Assembly (NCBI RefSeq): GCF_000813005.1
Contig: NZ_JSYP01000024.1
Location: 124,001-188,000 of the forward strand
Source: Flavobacterium sp. KMS
Lineage (GTDB): Bacteria; Bacteroidota; Bacteroidia; Flavobacteriales; Flavobacteriaceae
DNA: 64,000 bases
Direction: 5' to 3'
The notes under the pieces were generated by a model, which was not told where the DNA came from, searched no databases, and was given only the letters and a program-made list of their open reading frames with translations. This document shows positions 26,513 through 35,645 of the stretch, piece after piece; position 1 is the first letter of the stretch; each line of letters begins with the position of its first letter. The position numbers and the translations under genes were made by a program.

Positions 26513-27658
26513 ATGAAAAAAGTAATCTTAACCAGTATCCTAATTGCCTTAGTTGTAATAGGATGTGCAGATAAGGCTCAAGCACCAGCTCCTGCAGCCC
26601 CATTATTACCAGTGCTTGCAATTAAAAATACCGAAGCAACCACAGATTCTGAATATCCTGCTTCGATACAAGGAACAATTGATGTAGAAATCCGCCCACA
26701 AGTAAGTGGTAATCTAGACCGAGTTTTTGTAGATGAAGGTGCTTATGTTTCTAAAGGACAATCTTTATTTAAAATAAACGAACGTCCTTTCCGTGAGCAA
26801 CTTAACAATGCACTGGCAAACCTTCACGGAGCCGAAGCGGCATTAATCAATTCACAATTAGAAATTGATAAACTAACACCACTTGTACAAAACAAAGTAG
26901 TATCTGATTATCAATTAAAAACTGCAAAAGCATCACACAGAATTGCAGCTTCTAATATTGAACAAGCAAAAGCAATGGTAGAATCGGCAAGAATTAATTT
27001 AAGCTATACCACAATCACTGCGCCTGTAAGTGGTTACATAGGTAGATTGCCTAAAAAACAAGGAAGTTTAGTTTCTGCTACAGATGTAGAACCATTAACC
27101 AAACTTTCAGATGTACATCAAGTATATGCTTATTTCTCATTAGGAGAAACAGATTTCATCAACTTTAAATCTCAATATTCTGGAAATACAATTGGTGATA
27201 AGATTAAAAACTTACCTCCTGTTTCTTTAATATTAGCTGATGGAAATGCTTACACCCAATTAGGAAAAATCGATATGGTCGATGGACAATTCGATAAAAA
27301 CACAGGTGCAATTACACTTAGAGCAACTTTCCCTAATGCAAACGGAACATTACGTTCAGGAAACACAGGAAAAATACGTTTAGGGATTCAGCATGACGAT
27401 GCCATCTTAGTTCCGCAATCTGCTACTATAGAAATGCAGGATAAAGTTTTTGTTTATACGCTAAACAAAGGAAACAAGGTTAACAAAATGCCTATCACGA
27501 TTATTGGTAAAACAGGAACTGATTATCTTATTAAAGATGGTGTAAAATCTGGTGACCAAATCGTATTAAGTGGTATCGACAAACTACAGGAAGGACAAGT
27601 AATCCAGCCTGAGAAATCAACACCAACTAAAGTTGCCCAAATAATTAACAAAAAATAA
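26513..27658 (+). CDS. RND efflux periplasmic adaptor, lipoprotein (AcrA-like)
   Basis: 381 residues from the ATG at 26513, chosen because it gives a proper lipoprotein signal peptide (MKKVILTSILIALVVIGC, C18); an in-frame GTG at 26438 would add 25 residues of non-signal sequence. Adaptor domains are in order: lipoyl (VEIRPQVSGNLDRVFVDEG, YVSKGQSLFKI), alpha-hairpin at about 100-160, second lipoyl (YTTITAPVSGYIGRLPKKQG), beta-barrel and membrane-proximal domain. A P/A-rich stretch follows the lipid anchor. It is the first gene of the pump operon and 10 bases before the permease. Confidence 0.9.
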   Translation: MKKVILTSILIALVVIGCADKAQAPAPAAPLLPVLAIKNTEATTDSEYPASIQGTIDVEIRPQVSGNLDRVFVDEGAYVSKGQSLFKINERPFREQLNNALANLHGAEAALINSQLEIDKLTPLVQNKVVSDYQLKTAKASHRIAASNIEQAKAMVESARINLSYTTITAPVSGYIGRLPKKQGSLVSATDVEPLTKLSDVHQVYAYFSLGETDFINFKSQYSGNTIGDKIKNLPPVSLILADGNAYTQLGKIDMVDGQFDKNTGAITLRATFPNANGTLRSGNTGKIRLGIQHDDAILVPQSATIEMQDKVFVYTLNKGNKVNKMPITIIGKTGTDYLIKDGVKSGDQIVLSGIDKLQEGQVIQPEKSTPTKVAQIINKK

Positions 27659-27668
27659 TTAAACGAAA

Positions 27669-30600
27669 ATGTTCAAAATATTCATACAAAGACCTGTACT
27701 GGCAACTGTTATCTCCATTTTATTGGTGATATTGGGTGTACTTGGGCTTACAAAATTACCCCTACAACAGTTTCCCGATATTGCGCCACCATCGGTTTTG
27801 GTAACGGCAGTATATCCAGGAGCGAGTGCAGAAACCGTTTTGCGTTCCGTAGCGCCATCACTAGAAGAGTCTATAAATGGTGTTGAGAACATGACTTACA
27901 TGAGCTCAACAGCCAGTAATGACGGTACGCTAGCCATTACAGTTTTCTTTAAGTTGGGTACAGATGCAGATCAGGCAGCCGTAAACGTACAAAACAGAGT
28001 TGCACAAGCAACAAGCCAGTTACCTACAGAGGTGGTACAGCAAGGTGTAACAACCGCCAAGCAACAAAATAGTTTCATTATGGGTATCGGTTTATATACT
28101 GAAGACGAAGCTAAATATGACCAAACATTTGTTGCCAATTATGCCCAAATCAATATTATCCCAGAAATCAAACGTATTCCAGGAGTAGGTTCAGCAAGTA
28201 TTTTTGGTGGTGTAAGAGATTATTCTATGCGTGTATGGTTAAACCCAACACAAATGGCAACTTATCAGGTTACCCCAAATGAGGTAATGAAAGCTATTCA
28301 AGACAAAAGTTTAGAGGCAGCGCCAGGAAAATTTGGAGAACGAAGTAAAGAAGTTTTCGAATACGTAATTAAATACAAAGGAAAACTTACCAAACCCGAA
28401 GAATATGAAAACATTGCAGTACGTGCTAATGCCGATGGATCTATACTTCGCTTAAAAGATGTAGCAAGAATAGAACTTGGAGCATACTCATACAACAGTT
28501 TAACTCGTTTAAATGGTAAAAAGGGAGTTGTAATTGGTATTATACAATTAGCAGGTTCAAACTCTAATGAAATTCAGGTAGCTATTAACAAGCTAATGGA
28601 AAAATCAGCTAAAAACTTTCCTGCAGGAATAAAACAAAATGTTTTTTATAGCACAAAAGTTTCATTAGATCAATCTATAGATCAGGTAAAACATACTTTG
28701 GTAGAAGCATTTATACTAGTATTTATTGTGGTATTTATCTTCTTGCAAGATTTTAGATCAACATTAATTCCAGCAATTGCAGTTCCAGTAGCTATTTTGG
28801 GTACGTTCTTTTTCATGCAGCTATTCGGCTTTTCGATAAACCTGTTAACACTGTTTGCATTAATCCTTGCGATTGGTATTGTCGTCGATGATGCGATTGT
28901 CGTCGTCGAGGCGGTGCATGCCAAAATGGAACACAAACATTTATCGCCAAAAGTGGCTACAAACGAAGCGATGCACGAAATAACTGGAGCAATTATCTCT
29001 ATTACTTTAGTGATGGCAGCCGTATTCTTACCAGTAGGATTCATGGAAGGTTCAACAGGAGTTTTCTATCGTCAGTTTGCCTTTACAATGGCAATTGCAA
29101 TTGTAATCTCGGCAGTAAACGCATTAACTTTAAGCCCTGCCCTGGCAGCCTTATTCTTAAAAGACAATCATGCTGCAAACGGAAATAATCCAGAAACCAA
29201 AAAAAGTTTTAAAGAAAAATTCTTTACAGGATTCAACAAGAGTTTCAATTCCTTAACCAACCGTTATGTAGGTAGCTTAAGATTCTTAATCCGTAACAAA
29301 TGGGTTAGTTTAGGAGGTTTAGCAGTAATAACAGCAGCGACTATCTTAATGGTAAAAACTACTCCTGCAGGATTTATCCCTACAGAAGATCAAGGATTTA
29401 TTGCCATTGCGGTAAACACACCATCTGGAACATCATTAGACGGAACTCAGAAAGTAATGACCGATGCAGAGAATACTTTAAGAGGATTAGACGCATCTCG
29501 ATTTGTAACAGCAATTTCAGGTTTTAACCTGTTAACGAACTCAACAAGTCCATCATCGGCAGTTATTTTCGTATTGCTTAAACCAAATGAAGAACGTGGA
29601 GCAATCAAGAATATTGACCAAATCATGGCAGATGTACAAGGAAAATTAGGTGCTATTTCAGCAGGTAGTTTCTTCGTATTCAGCTTCCCTACTGTTCCTG
29701 GTTTCAGTAACGTAGAAGCGTTAGATATGGTGTTGCAAGATAAAACAGGTGGTAAACTAGATAAATTTAGCGGAATCTCACAAACCTTTATTGGCGAGTT
29801 GATGAAACGTCCGGAAATTGCAGTAGCATTTACAACCTTTAAAGCCGATTATCCGCAATTACAATTGGATATTAATGATGAAAAAGCAGACCAATTGGGA
29901 GTAAATGTAAAAGACATTCTACAAACCATGCAAGCTTATTTTGGTAGCGCACAAGCCTCAGATTTTAACCGATTTGGAAAATATTACAGAGTCGTTGTAC
30001 AAGCAGATATTGCCGACAGAGCCGAGCCATCATCAATTAATAATGTATTTGTAAAAAACAAAAATGGCGGAATGGTTCCTATAAATACCTTAGTAAAACT
30101 AACCCGTATTTATGGTTCCGAAACGGCTTCGAGATACAATTTATTTAACTCGATTTCGATTAATGCAATCCCAAAACCAGGATTTAGTTCTGGAGATGCG
30201 ATTAAAGCAATCGAAGAAGTTGCAGCCCAACAATTGCCAGCAGGATATAGTTATGAATTCTCAGGACAAACCCGCGAAGAAATTTCTTCAGGAGGACAAT
30301 CAACAACGATTTTCCTATTATGTCTTGTGTTCATTTACTTCCTACTTGCAGCACAATATGAAAGTTACATTTTGCCATTGGCAGTAATATTATCAATCCC
30401 AGTTGGAATATTTGGAGTATTTGTAGCAATCGGATTAACAGGAATCGAAAATAACATTTATGTACAAGTTGCCCTGGTCATGCTTATAGGACTACTAGCC
30501 AAAAATGCAATTCTTATTGTCGAGTTTGCCTCACAGCGACGAAAATCAGGGAAATCATTAGTAGCAGCATCTATAGAAGCTGCCAAACTAAGATTACGTC

Positions 30601-30830
30601 CAATTATCATGACATCACTAGCATTTGTTGTAGGGTTAATCCCGATGATGAGCGCCACAGGACCATCTGCCAAGGGTAATCACTCTATTAGTATTGGTGC
30701 AGCCGGCGGAATGATTTCAGGAGTAATTCTTGGGGTATTAATCATCCCGGTTTTATTTATCGTATTCCAACATTTACAAGAAAAGGTTTCTGGAAAATCA
30801 TTAGCCGTAATTCATAACGAAGAAAAATAA
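27669..30830 (+). CDS. Drug-type RND efflux permease (HAE1 family, AcrB-like)
   Basis: 1053 residues, the expected length. The N-terminus MFKIFIQRPVLATVISILLV is typical of HAE1 permeases. The proton-relay aspartates D407 and D408 (GIVVDDAIVVVEAV) fall at the same numbers as in E. coli AcrB. Other family landmarks are QQFPDIAPP, the FxGxxDYSMRVWLNP porter segment, GFIPTEDQG after TM7 and a C-terminal RLRPIIMTS. Substrates are likely hydrophobic drugs, dyes or bile-type detergents. It is cotranscribed with the adaptor and with the outer-membrane lipoprotein downstream. Confidence 0.93.
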   Translation: MFKIFIQRPVLATVISILLVILGVLGLTKLPLQQFPDIAPPSVLVTAVYPGASAETVLRSVAPSLEESINGVENMTYMSSTASNDGTLAITVFFKLGTDADQAAVNVQNRVAQATSQLPTEVVQQGVTTAKQQNSFIMGIGLYTEDEAKYDQTFVANYAQINIIPEIKRIPGVGSASIFGGVRDYSMRVWLNPTQMATYQVTPNEVMKAIQDKSLEAAPGKFGERSKEVFEYVIKYKGKLTKPEEYENIAVRANADGSILRLKDVARIELGAYSYNSLTRLNGKKGVVIGIIQLAGSNSNEIQVAINKLMEKSAKNFPAGIKQNVFYSTKVSLDQSIDQVKHTLVEAFILVFIVVFIFLQDFRSTLIPAIAVPVAILGTFFFMQLFGFSINLLTLFALILAIGIVVDDAIVVVEAVHAKMEHKHLSPKVATNEAMHEITGAIISITLVMAAVFLPVGFMEGSTGVFYRQFAFTMAIAIVISAVNALTLSPALAALFLKDNHAANGNNPETKKSFKEKFFTGFNKSFNSLTNRYVGSLRFLIRNKWVSLGGLAVITAATILMVKTTPAGFIPTEDQGFIAIAVNTPSGTSLDGTQKVMTDAENTLRGLDASRFVTAISGFNLLTNSTSPSSAVIFVLLKPNEERGAIKNIDQIMADVQGKLGAISAGSFFVFSFPTVPGFSNVEALDMVLQDKTGGKLDKFSGISQTFIGELMKRPEIAVAFTTFKADYPQLQLDINDEKADQLGVNVKDILQTMQAYFGSAQASDFNRFGKYYRVVVQADIADRAEPSSINNVFVKNKNGGMVPINTLVKLTRIYGSETASRYNLFNSISINAIPKPGFSSGDAIKAIEEVAAQQLPAGYSYEFSGQTREEISSGGQSTTIFLLCLVFIYFLLAAQYESYILPLAVILSIPVGIFGVFVAIGLTGIENNIYVQVALVMLIGLLAKNAILIVEFASQRRKSGKSLVAASIEAAKLRLRPIIMTSLAFVVGLIPMMSATGPSAKGNHSISIGAAGGMISGVILGVLIIPVLFIVFQHLQEKVSGKSLAVIHNEEK

Positions 30831-30833
30831 AAA

Positions 30834-30947
30834 ATGGAAAATTATATAACATCAGTTCTGATAACAGTATTTGTTGTCTTCGCATTAATATCCTGGAAAG
30901 TTTCTAAAGTACTTGAAGCGCCAGAAGATAAATGTCAAAAAAATTAA
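30834..30947 (+). CDS. Small single-span membrane ORF, diverged duplicate of the following lipoprotein signal region
   Basis: 37 codons starting 3 bases after the permease stop and overlapping the next frame. The product has one hydrophobic helix (about 6-20) and a charged tail. It is clearly similar to the N-terminus of the downstream outer-membrane factor: MENYITS against MKNYITK, ISWKVSK against ISCKVSK, LEAPEDK against IEVPKDA. The lipidation cysteine is replaced by W. Either a decaying tandem duplication or a small protein retained in the pump operon; AcrZ shows that RND pumps can have small membrane partners, but no homology to AcrZ is claimed. Confidence 0.5.
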   Translation: MENYITSVLITVFVVFALISWKVSKVLEAPEDKCQKN

Positions 30948-30961
30948 TGATACCATATAAA

Positions 30962-32380
30962 ATGAAAAATTATATAACCAAAACTGTTGTGGCGGTCCTT
31001 TTAATCACAACATTCATATCCTGTAAAGTCTCGAAGGATATCGAAGTTCCAAAAGATGCATTTCCTGATAATTTCAGGAATGCATCCGCTTCAAGCGATA
31101 CCACTAGTATTGCCAATTTGGAATGGAAAAATTTCTTTACAGAGAAAGACATCGTAAAACTGATAGACAGTGCTATTACAAAAAATAACGATTTGCAAAT
31201 TGCAACCAAGAACATTGAAATTGCACAATATCAATTAACGCAGGCAAAATGGGGAAATATTCCGGAGCTAAATCTACTTGTAAATGCAAGTACCAATCGT
31301 CCATCCGAAAATAGTTTTACAGGTCATAACTTAAGTCAGGCCTTGCAAACAAACCATATCGAAGATTATTCGGCAGGGATCGGACTATCTTGGGAAGCAG
31401 ATATCTGGGGAAAAATCCGCAATCAGAAAAAAAGTGCTTATGCAGGATATCTTCAATCCGAAGAAGTGAAGAAAGCATTACAAACGACAATAGTTTCTAA
31501 TGTTTCCAAAGGATATTACAACCTTTTAATGCTAGATTCACAGTTAGAAATTGCTAGAAAAAACCTGAAATTAAATGACAGTACAACCTTCATCATCAAG
31601 TTAAAATACGATGCTGGGCAAGTAACATCATTAGCCATTCAGCAATCAGAAGCACAAAAACTAATTGCGGCACAATTGATTCCTTTATTGGAACAAAATA
31701 TAGCAATTCAGGAAAATGCATTAAGTGTATTAACAGGTTCATTCCCTAGTTCTAAAGAGCGAACAATCACGCTAAATTCAATTGCGATAAAAGAGAATTT
31801 AACAGCAGGAATTCCGTCATCATTAGTAAGACAAAGACCCGATGTAAAAAGTGCCGAATTGGCCTTAGTAAAAGCAAATGCAAGCGTAGGAATTACAAAA
31901 GCTAACCTATATCCATCGCTTAAAATCACAGCAAACGGAGGTTTAAATTCGTTCGAAACAAGCAATTGGTTTAATATTCCAGCTTCCTTATTTGGAACAG
32001 CAATTGGTGGATTAACACAACCATTGTTAAACAATAAAAAGATTAGAACACAATACAATATTGCCAAAGTCGAAAGAGAAAAAGCAGTATTAAATTTCAG
32101 ACAATCAGTATTGGTTGCCGTTAGCGAAGTATCAGACGCATTAGTAAAAATAGAAAAACTAGAAAGACAACAATTCTTTCTTAAAGAACGCGTAAAAACG
32201 TTGCAACAAGCGATAACTAACTCGAATATGTTGTTTAAAAACGGAATGGCAGACTACCTCGAAGTAATTACAGCACAAGCTAATATATTACAAAGCGAGT
32301 TGGAACTAGCCAATATTAAACGCGAACAATTAACTGCCAATACCGAATTATATCGCGCACTTGGCGGAGGATGGAAATAA
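30962..32380 (+). CDS. Outer-membrane factor lipoprotein of the drug-type RND pump (NodT/OprM-like)
   Basis: 472 residues from the ATG at 30962; an in-frame ATG at 30932 would add 10 residues before the signal peptide and overlap the small ORF. The signal peptide ends at the lipobox cysteine C21 (TFISC). The two repeated halves of the TolC-fold are visible: LIDSAITKNNDLQIATKNIE ... WEADIWGKIRNQKKSAY, and VRQRPDVKSAELALVKANAS ... YLEVITAQANILQSELELA. The segment GLSWEADIWGK is characteristic of the NodT lipoprotein group. Last gene of the operon; a hairpin terminator follows at 32409. Confidence 0.92.
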   Translation: MKNYITKTVVAVLLITTFISCKVSKDIEVPKDAFPDNFRNASASSDTTSIANLEWKNFFTEKDIVKLIDSAITKNNDLQIATKNIEIAQYQLTQAKWGNIPELNLLVNASTNRPSENSFTGHNLSQALQTNHIEDYSAGIGLSWEADIWGKIRNQKKSAYAGYLQSEEVKKALQTTIVSNVSKGYYNLLMLDSQLEIARKNLKLNDSTTFIIKLKYDAGQVTSLAIQQSEAQKLIAAQLIPLLEQNIAIQENALSVLTGSFPSSKERTITLNSIAIKENLTAGIPSSLVRQRPDVKSAELALVKANASVGITKANLYPSLKITANGGLNSFETSNWFNIPASLFGTAIGGLTQPLLNNKKIRTQYNIAKVEREKAVLNFRQSVLVAVSEVSDALVKIEKLERQQFFLKERVKTLQQAITNSNMLFKNGMADYLEVITAQANILQSELELANIKREQLTANTELYRALGGGWK

Positions 32381-32408
32381 TAAGGTTTTATTATTAATTT
32401 GAGGCAGG

Positions 32409-32446
32409 AACGCTGCAAGACTTAGGTTTTGCAGCGTTTTTTTATT
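32409..32446 (+). terminator. Intrinsic terminator of the drug-type RND operon
   Basis: 10-bp stem AACGCTGCAA with TTGCAGCGTT (32409-32418 and 32429-32438) then TTTTTTATT. The stem and its loop (GACTTAGGTT) are nearly identical to a second terminator at 34055-34088. Confidence 0.85.
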
Positions 32447-32454
32447 ACTTAAAA

Positions 32455-32575
32455 TGTCATCCTGAGCGGAGTAGAAGGAGGAGCAATTTCCTGCTGTACA
32501 CTATATCTTTTATGGCGAACACCGCCACAAAAGGATGTCGTTACCATCAGGGCTAAAAATAAAATTTCATAGAAA
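32455..32575. repeat. Dispersed intergenic repeat with hairpin
   Basis: Begins TGTCATCCTGAGCGGAGTAG, continues with a hairpin (ATCTTTTATGGCG near 32507 with CGCCACAAAAGGAT near 32523) and ends CATCAGGGCTAAAAA (32547-32561). The last word recurs at 34319 and, slightly changed, at 52130. Confidence 0.6.
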
Positions 32576-32671
32576 GACAATTACATTTATTACGAAAACA
32601 ATTACATTTACCAGACTTATTAACCCACATTTAAGTCAATTTAAAAAACTAATTACCCTAACTAAAACAAA

Positions 32672-34024
32672 ATGAAACATTTATTAAGTATTGTACTTAT
32701 TCTTACATTATCATTCCAGGGAATTTCCCAGAAGAAAAAAACTAAAAAGAAATCTAAACCCAAAACAGCAGTAGTAACATCAGACATAGCAGTCGAAGAT
32801 ATGTATGTTACAGAAGAAATAGTAATTGATACATTACGTATATCACAAGGAAAACGATATGTATTATTAGTTGATGTAGATAAATACTCAGGTCAAAGTG
32901 AAGTTACTTATACTTTCGCGGAAAGAACTGAAAAAACAGAATTGATAGAAAATTTTGGAAAAGAAAATCTGGAAGTAATAACTATTAATAAATATACTTA
33001 TGTAGTTTTCGAAAACAAGCAAACACTGGATATTAGCGGTGAAGGTCAATCCTATCAAGCATTTGCCTATTGGAGCGGAAAGATAAAAGACGATGTACAG
33101 GTAAAAGAAGGTACAAAAATGGCTACCGAATTTGTCGCAGAGCAAATGGGGGTAAAAAAAGAATCTTCCTATGTCATTAATACTAAAAATTATAAAAAAG
33201 AAGTCGCTACATTACAGAAAAAAAATAAAATTACATCAAAATCCAGAGAAGTAATGAATGCTTTATTAAGTAGTTATGCTTTACCAATAACTGAAGTTCA
33301 ATTAGAAGATATTCCGGTATATCAACAATCAAACGCAAAAATAAAAACTATAGAATCTTATTTGTTTAAAAAAGGCGGAACCAAAACACTCTTAAAAAGC
33401 ATTTATTTAGATGAAAAAGGACTCCCTACAGCAATATCATATTATGACAGAGATGGAGGTGCTAAAAGCAAAAAAGACTATGTTTATAAAGACGGAATGC
33501 TTGTACAAATAAAAAAAGGGGATGAAGTAACATTATCTATCAATTACGATGATAATAAAATGATTTTTACTGGAAATGTTGGGGATGCAAATGAAACAAG
33601 AATCGTTTGGCTTGAAAATGGAAAGCTATTGGTAAAATCATATACCTTAATGATAGATGACAAATACTCATACATGAACACTCTTGTAGAAGAAAAAATT
33701 GAAGACAATTGTGTTTCGTATTCTATCAACAACGTTCGCTGGTCAATAAATTGCAGTAGTCAAGCTAATGTTTTTCCATTTATTCATAAATATACTTCAT
33801 TTCAAAATGGTGATGTACTTCAATTCACAAAATCTAAGATAGAGAAAAAAGGAGAAAAAACATTCGAAAAATATTACTCTAGTGCAGAACGAGAAGAACA
33901 AAATGATATTTTTAAATTATGGGGAACTTTTCAGTTAAATGACCAAAATTTGGTAAGTACTTACAGTTTTTCAAAAGACAATAAAAAGGAAGTTATCAAA
34001 ATAGACTATACATACTACGAATAA
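32672..34024 (+). CDS. Exported protein of unknown function with MORN/YD-like central region
   Basis: 450 residues. A signal peptide (about 1-19, ending GISQ) is followed by a lysine-rich stretch (KKKTKKKSKPK). The next about 130 residues resemble a conserved beta-rich domain without known function; the middle contains YYDRDGGAKSKKDYVYKDGM and NYDDNKMIFTG-like short repeats as in YD/MORN-type repeats that describe text-like beta hairpins; the C-terminus ends in KVIKIDYTYYE-like strands. Probably periplasmic or surface-located. It stands alone between two copies of the same terminator. Confidence 0.65.
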   Translation: MKHLLSIVLILTLSFQGISQKKKTKKKSKPKTAVVTSDIAVEDMYVTEEIVIDTLRISQGKRYVLLVDVDKYSGQSEVTYTFAERTEKTELIENFGKENLEVITINKYTYVVFENKQTLDISGEGQSYQAFAYWSGKIKDDVQVKEGTKMATEFVAEQMGVKKESSYVINTKNYKKEVATLQKKNKITSKSREVMNALLSSYALPITEVQLEDIPVYQQSNAKIKTIESYLFKKGGTKTLLKSIYLDEKGLPTAISYYDRDGGAKSKKDYVYKDGMLVQIKKGDEVTLSINYDDNKMIFTGNVGDANETRIVWLENGKLLVKSYTLMIDDKYSYMNTLVEEKIEDNCVSYSINNVRWSINCSSQANVFPFIHKYTSFQNGDVLQFTKSKIEKKGEKTFEKYYSSAEREEQNDIFKLWGTFQLNDQNLVSTYSFSKDNKKEVIKIDYTYYE

Positions 34025-34054
34025 GTTGGTATACTATTTTCAGAAAACACTTTT

Positions 34055-34092
34055 AAAACGCTGCAAGACTTAGGTTTTACAGCGTTTTTTTA
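34055..34092 (+). terminator. Intrinsic terminator, near-copy of the one at 32409
   Basis: AAAACGCTG (34055-34063) pairs with CAGCGTTTT (34080-34088), followed by TTT. The interior CAAGACTTAGGTTTTA matches the earlier terminator with one change at the second arm. Confidence 0.75.
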
Positions 34093-34340
34093 TGAAGCCA
34101 ATCCTGTTGCGCATTGTAAGTATCGGAATTCCCATAAAAAATGTCGTTCCCATCCTACGATGTATAAGAACAAAAAGTGAACACGAATTTCACGAATTGA
34201 CACAAATTTTAATGGTTAACTTAGTTTGTGAAATTAATTCCACAAACTAATTCGTGTCAATTCGTGAAATTCGTGTTTAAAATTCATTTGTAATATTTGT
34301 GCCCATACGGTAGGTTCTCATCAGGGCTAAAAAGCAAAAT
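34093..34340. repeat. Composite repeat: one palindrome inserted in another
   Basis: Perfect 24-bp arms 34180-34203 and 34254-34277 (words AACACGAATTTCACG and AATTGACAC) enclose an inner perfect hairpin TTAGTTTGTG/CACAAACTAA (34221-34250). Outside it, ATGTCGTTCCCATCCTACG (34141-34159) and CATCAGGGCTAAAAA (34319-34333) belong to the 32455-32575 element type, which appears to be interrupted by the 24-bp palindrome. The 34025-34427 gap holds no gene. Confidence 0.75.
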
Positions 34341-34427
34341 ATATAGAAAACAAAAACATATTAAATCACATATAAAATATACTTTTGTAGTTATCAATAC
34401 GATCAGTTTTAATAAACCATAACCAAT

Positions 34428-34814
34428 ATGAAACTCATTTACAACTTGCTTTTTTGCTTAATTTTTATAAACTGTATTTCCCAAAATAAAAAGATTTCTA
34501 ATTGCGGAACCGAAGATTTAGCAATACAAACAATTTCGAAATTAAAAGAAGTTCAATTACAACAAAAATATATAGACTCCATTTCAAACCATACAAAAGG
34601 AGTCTCCTACATGACTGATGAAAAGATCATTAAAAACAAAGCTTATTTTGAAGTCGCTACTGGTTATAATGGTGAATTGCGTTGGGAAACCTATTATCTT
34701 TTTTATGTAAATAAGAAAAACTGCGATGATATCTATTTAAATGAAGTCGTTTCTGGTGATATTATTTCAATCGCACAATGGAGAAAACTGAAAGCAAAAA
34801 AAGCGAAATACTAA
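34428..34814 (+). CDS. Small exported protein of unknown function
   Basis: 128 residues with a hydrophobic signal (MKLIYNLLFCLIFINCISQ). The cleavage could be by signal peptidase II at C16 or by signal peptidase I after ISQ. The mature part has a short helix (IQTISKLKEVQLQQ) and beta strands (YFEVATGYNGELRWETYYLF). No family recognised. It is monocistronic and followed by a perfect 15-bp palindrome at 34853. Confidence 0.6.
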   Translation: MKLIYNLLFCLIFINCISQNKKISNCGTEDLAIQTISKLKEVQLQQKYIDSISNHTKGVSYMTDEKIIKNKAYFEVATGYNGELRWETYYLFYVNKKNCDDIYLNEVVSGDIISIAQWRKLKAKKAKY

Positions 34815-34852
34815 TTGACTGTTCAAAGTCTCCTTACTTCTCACAGCATGAA

Positions 34853-34887
34853 ACCTTTGTCAAAGTTTTTTTAACTTTGACAAAGGT
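34853..34887. repeat. Perfect 15-bp palindrome with T5 loop
   Basis: ACCTTTGTCAAAGTT (34853-34867), TTTTT, and AACTTTGACAAAGGT (34873-34887). No T-tract follows on either strand, so it is not a classic terminator. A related shorter hairpin (GCAAGGTC with GACCTTGT) sits at 63950-63976. Confidence 0.75.
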
Positions 34888-34965
34888 CACGCAAGATTGA
34901 GATAACCAAAATATTCATAACACTTTCCCCGTAATTAAATACTTTTGATAGGATAATAGAAACTC

Positions 34966-35571
34966 ATGACATTCAATAAAGATAAATACAGCAACGATTT
35001 AAAATTGAAATTCCTAAGCTATGCTCCTATTACAGATGCTTCTTGGAAATTAGTTGAAGATATTATTGAATTCCAACTCCTAAAAAAAGGAGAAATCCTT
35101 TTGAGAAATGGACAGATTGCCCGAGAAATCCATTTTATATGCAAAGGAGCATTAAGAGCCTATATCACCGATAAAGAAGGAAATATCTATAACAAAAACA
35201 TCTTTCTTGAAGGCTATTTTGCAGGTTCAAAAGTTTCATTATTGCAACAAACACCATCGAATTTTACAATCGAAGCATTAGAAGATTGTATTCTTATCGC
35301 CATAAACTATAAGAAGTACAGAGAGCTAATTAATCAAAATGATGATTTAAAAAACTATTATATTGCTTATCTCGAAAAAAATTGGGTAATCGAAAAAGAA
35401 CAAAGAGAGATCGCATTGGTTATGGAAAATGCAACCGAAAGATACCTTGACCTTCTTGCCAAACATCCTGATATTTCGCATCGAATTCCCCTACTCCATA
35501 TCGCATCACATTTAGGAATCACGCCAACACAGTTAAGCCGAATAAGAAAAAGTTTAGACAAAAATAGCTAA
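34966..35571 (+). CDS. Crp/Fnr-family transcriptional regulator
   Basis: 201 residues. The N-terminal cyclic-nucleotide-binding-like beta-roll is present (LLKKGEILLRNGQIAREIHF, ICKGALRAYITDKEGN, TIEALEDCILIAI), without the arginine of true cAMP sites. The C-terminal part (RYLDLLAKHP, IPLLHIASHLGITPTQLSRI) is a short helix-turn-helix as in Bacteroidota Crp-like proteins. No ligand is predicted. It stands just upstream of the GNAT gene, 74 bases away, and may regulate it. Confidence 0.85.
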   Translation: MTFNKDKYSNDLKLKFLSYAPITDASWKLVEDIIEFQLLKKGEILLRNGQIAREIHFICKGALRAYITDKEGNIYNKNIFLEGYFAGSKVSLLQQTPSNFTIEALEDCILIAINYKKYRELINQNDDLKNYYIAYLEKNWVIEKEQREIALVMENATERYLDLLAKHPDISHRIPLLHIASHLGITPTQLSRIRKSLDKNS

Positions 35572-35608
35572 ATCAACATATGTAAAGGTTCAAGTAAAAT
35601 CCTAAACA

Positions 35609-35616
35609 TATCTTTG
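35609..35616 (+). promoter_or_regulatory. Candidate -7 element for the GNAT gene
   Basis: TATCTTTG matches TAnnTTTG at a normal distance (29 bases) from the ATG at 35646. The -33 element is not obvious. Confidence 0.4.
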
Positions 35617-35645
35617 TTCTATATTCCGCTATAAATAGTATCGAA

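Noticed and set aside
30932..30961. Upstream ATG of the NodT-like lipoprotein
   Set aside because: The 10 extra residues precede the signal peptide and overlap the small ORF; the ATG at 30962 starts a normal lipoprotein signal.
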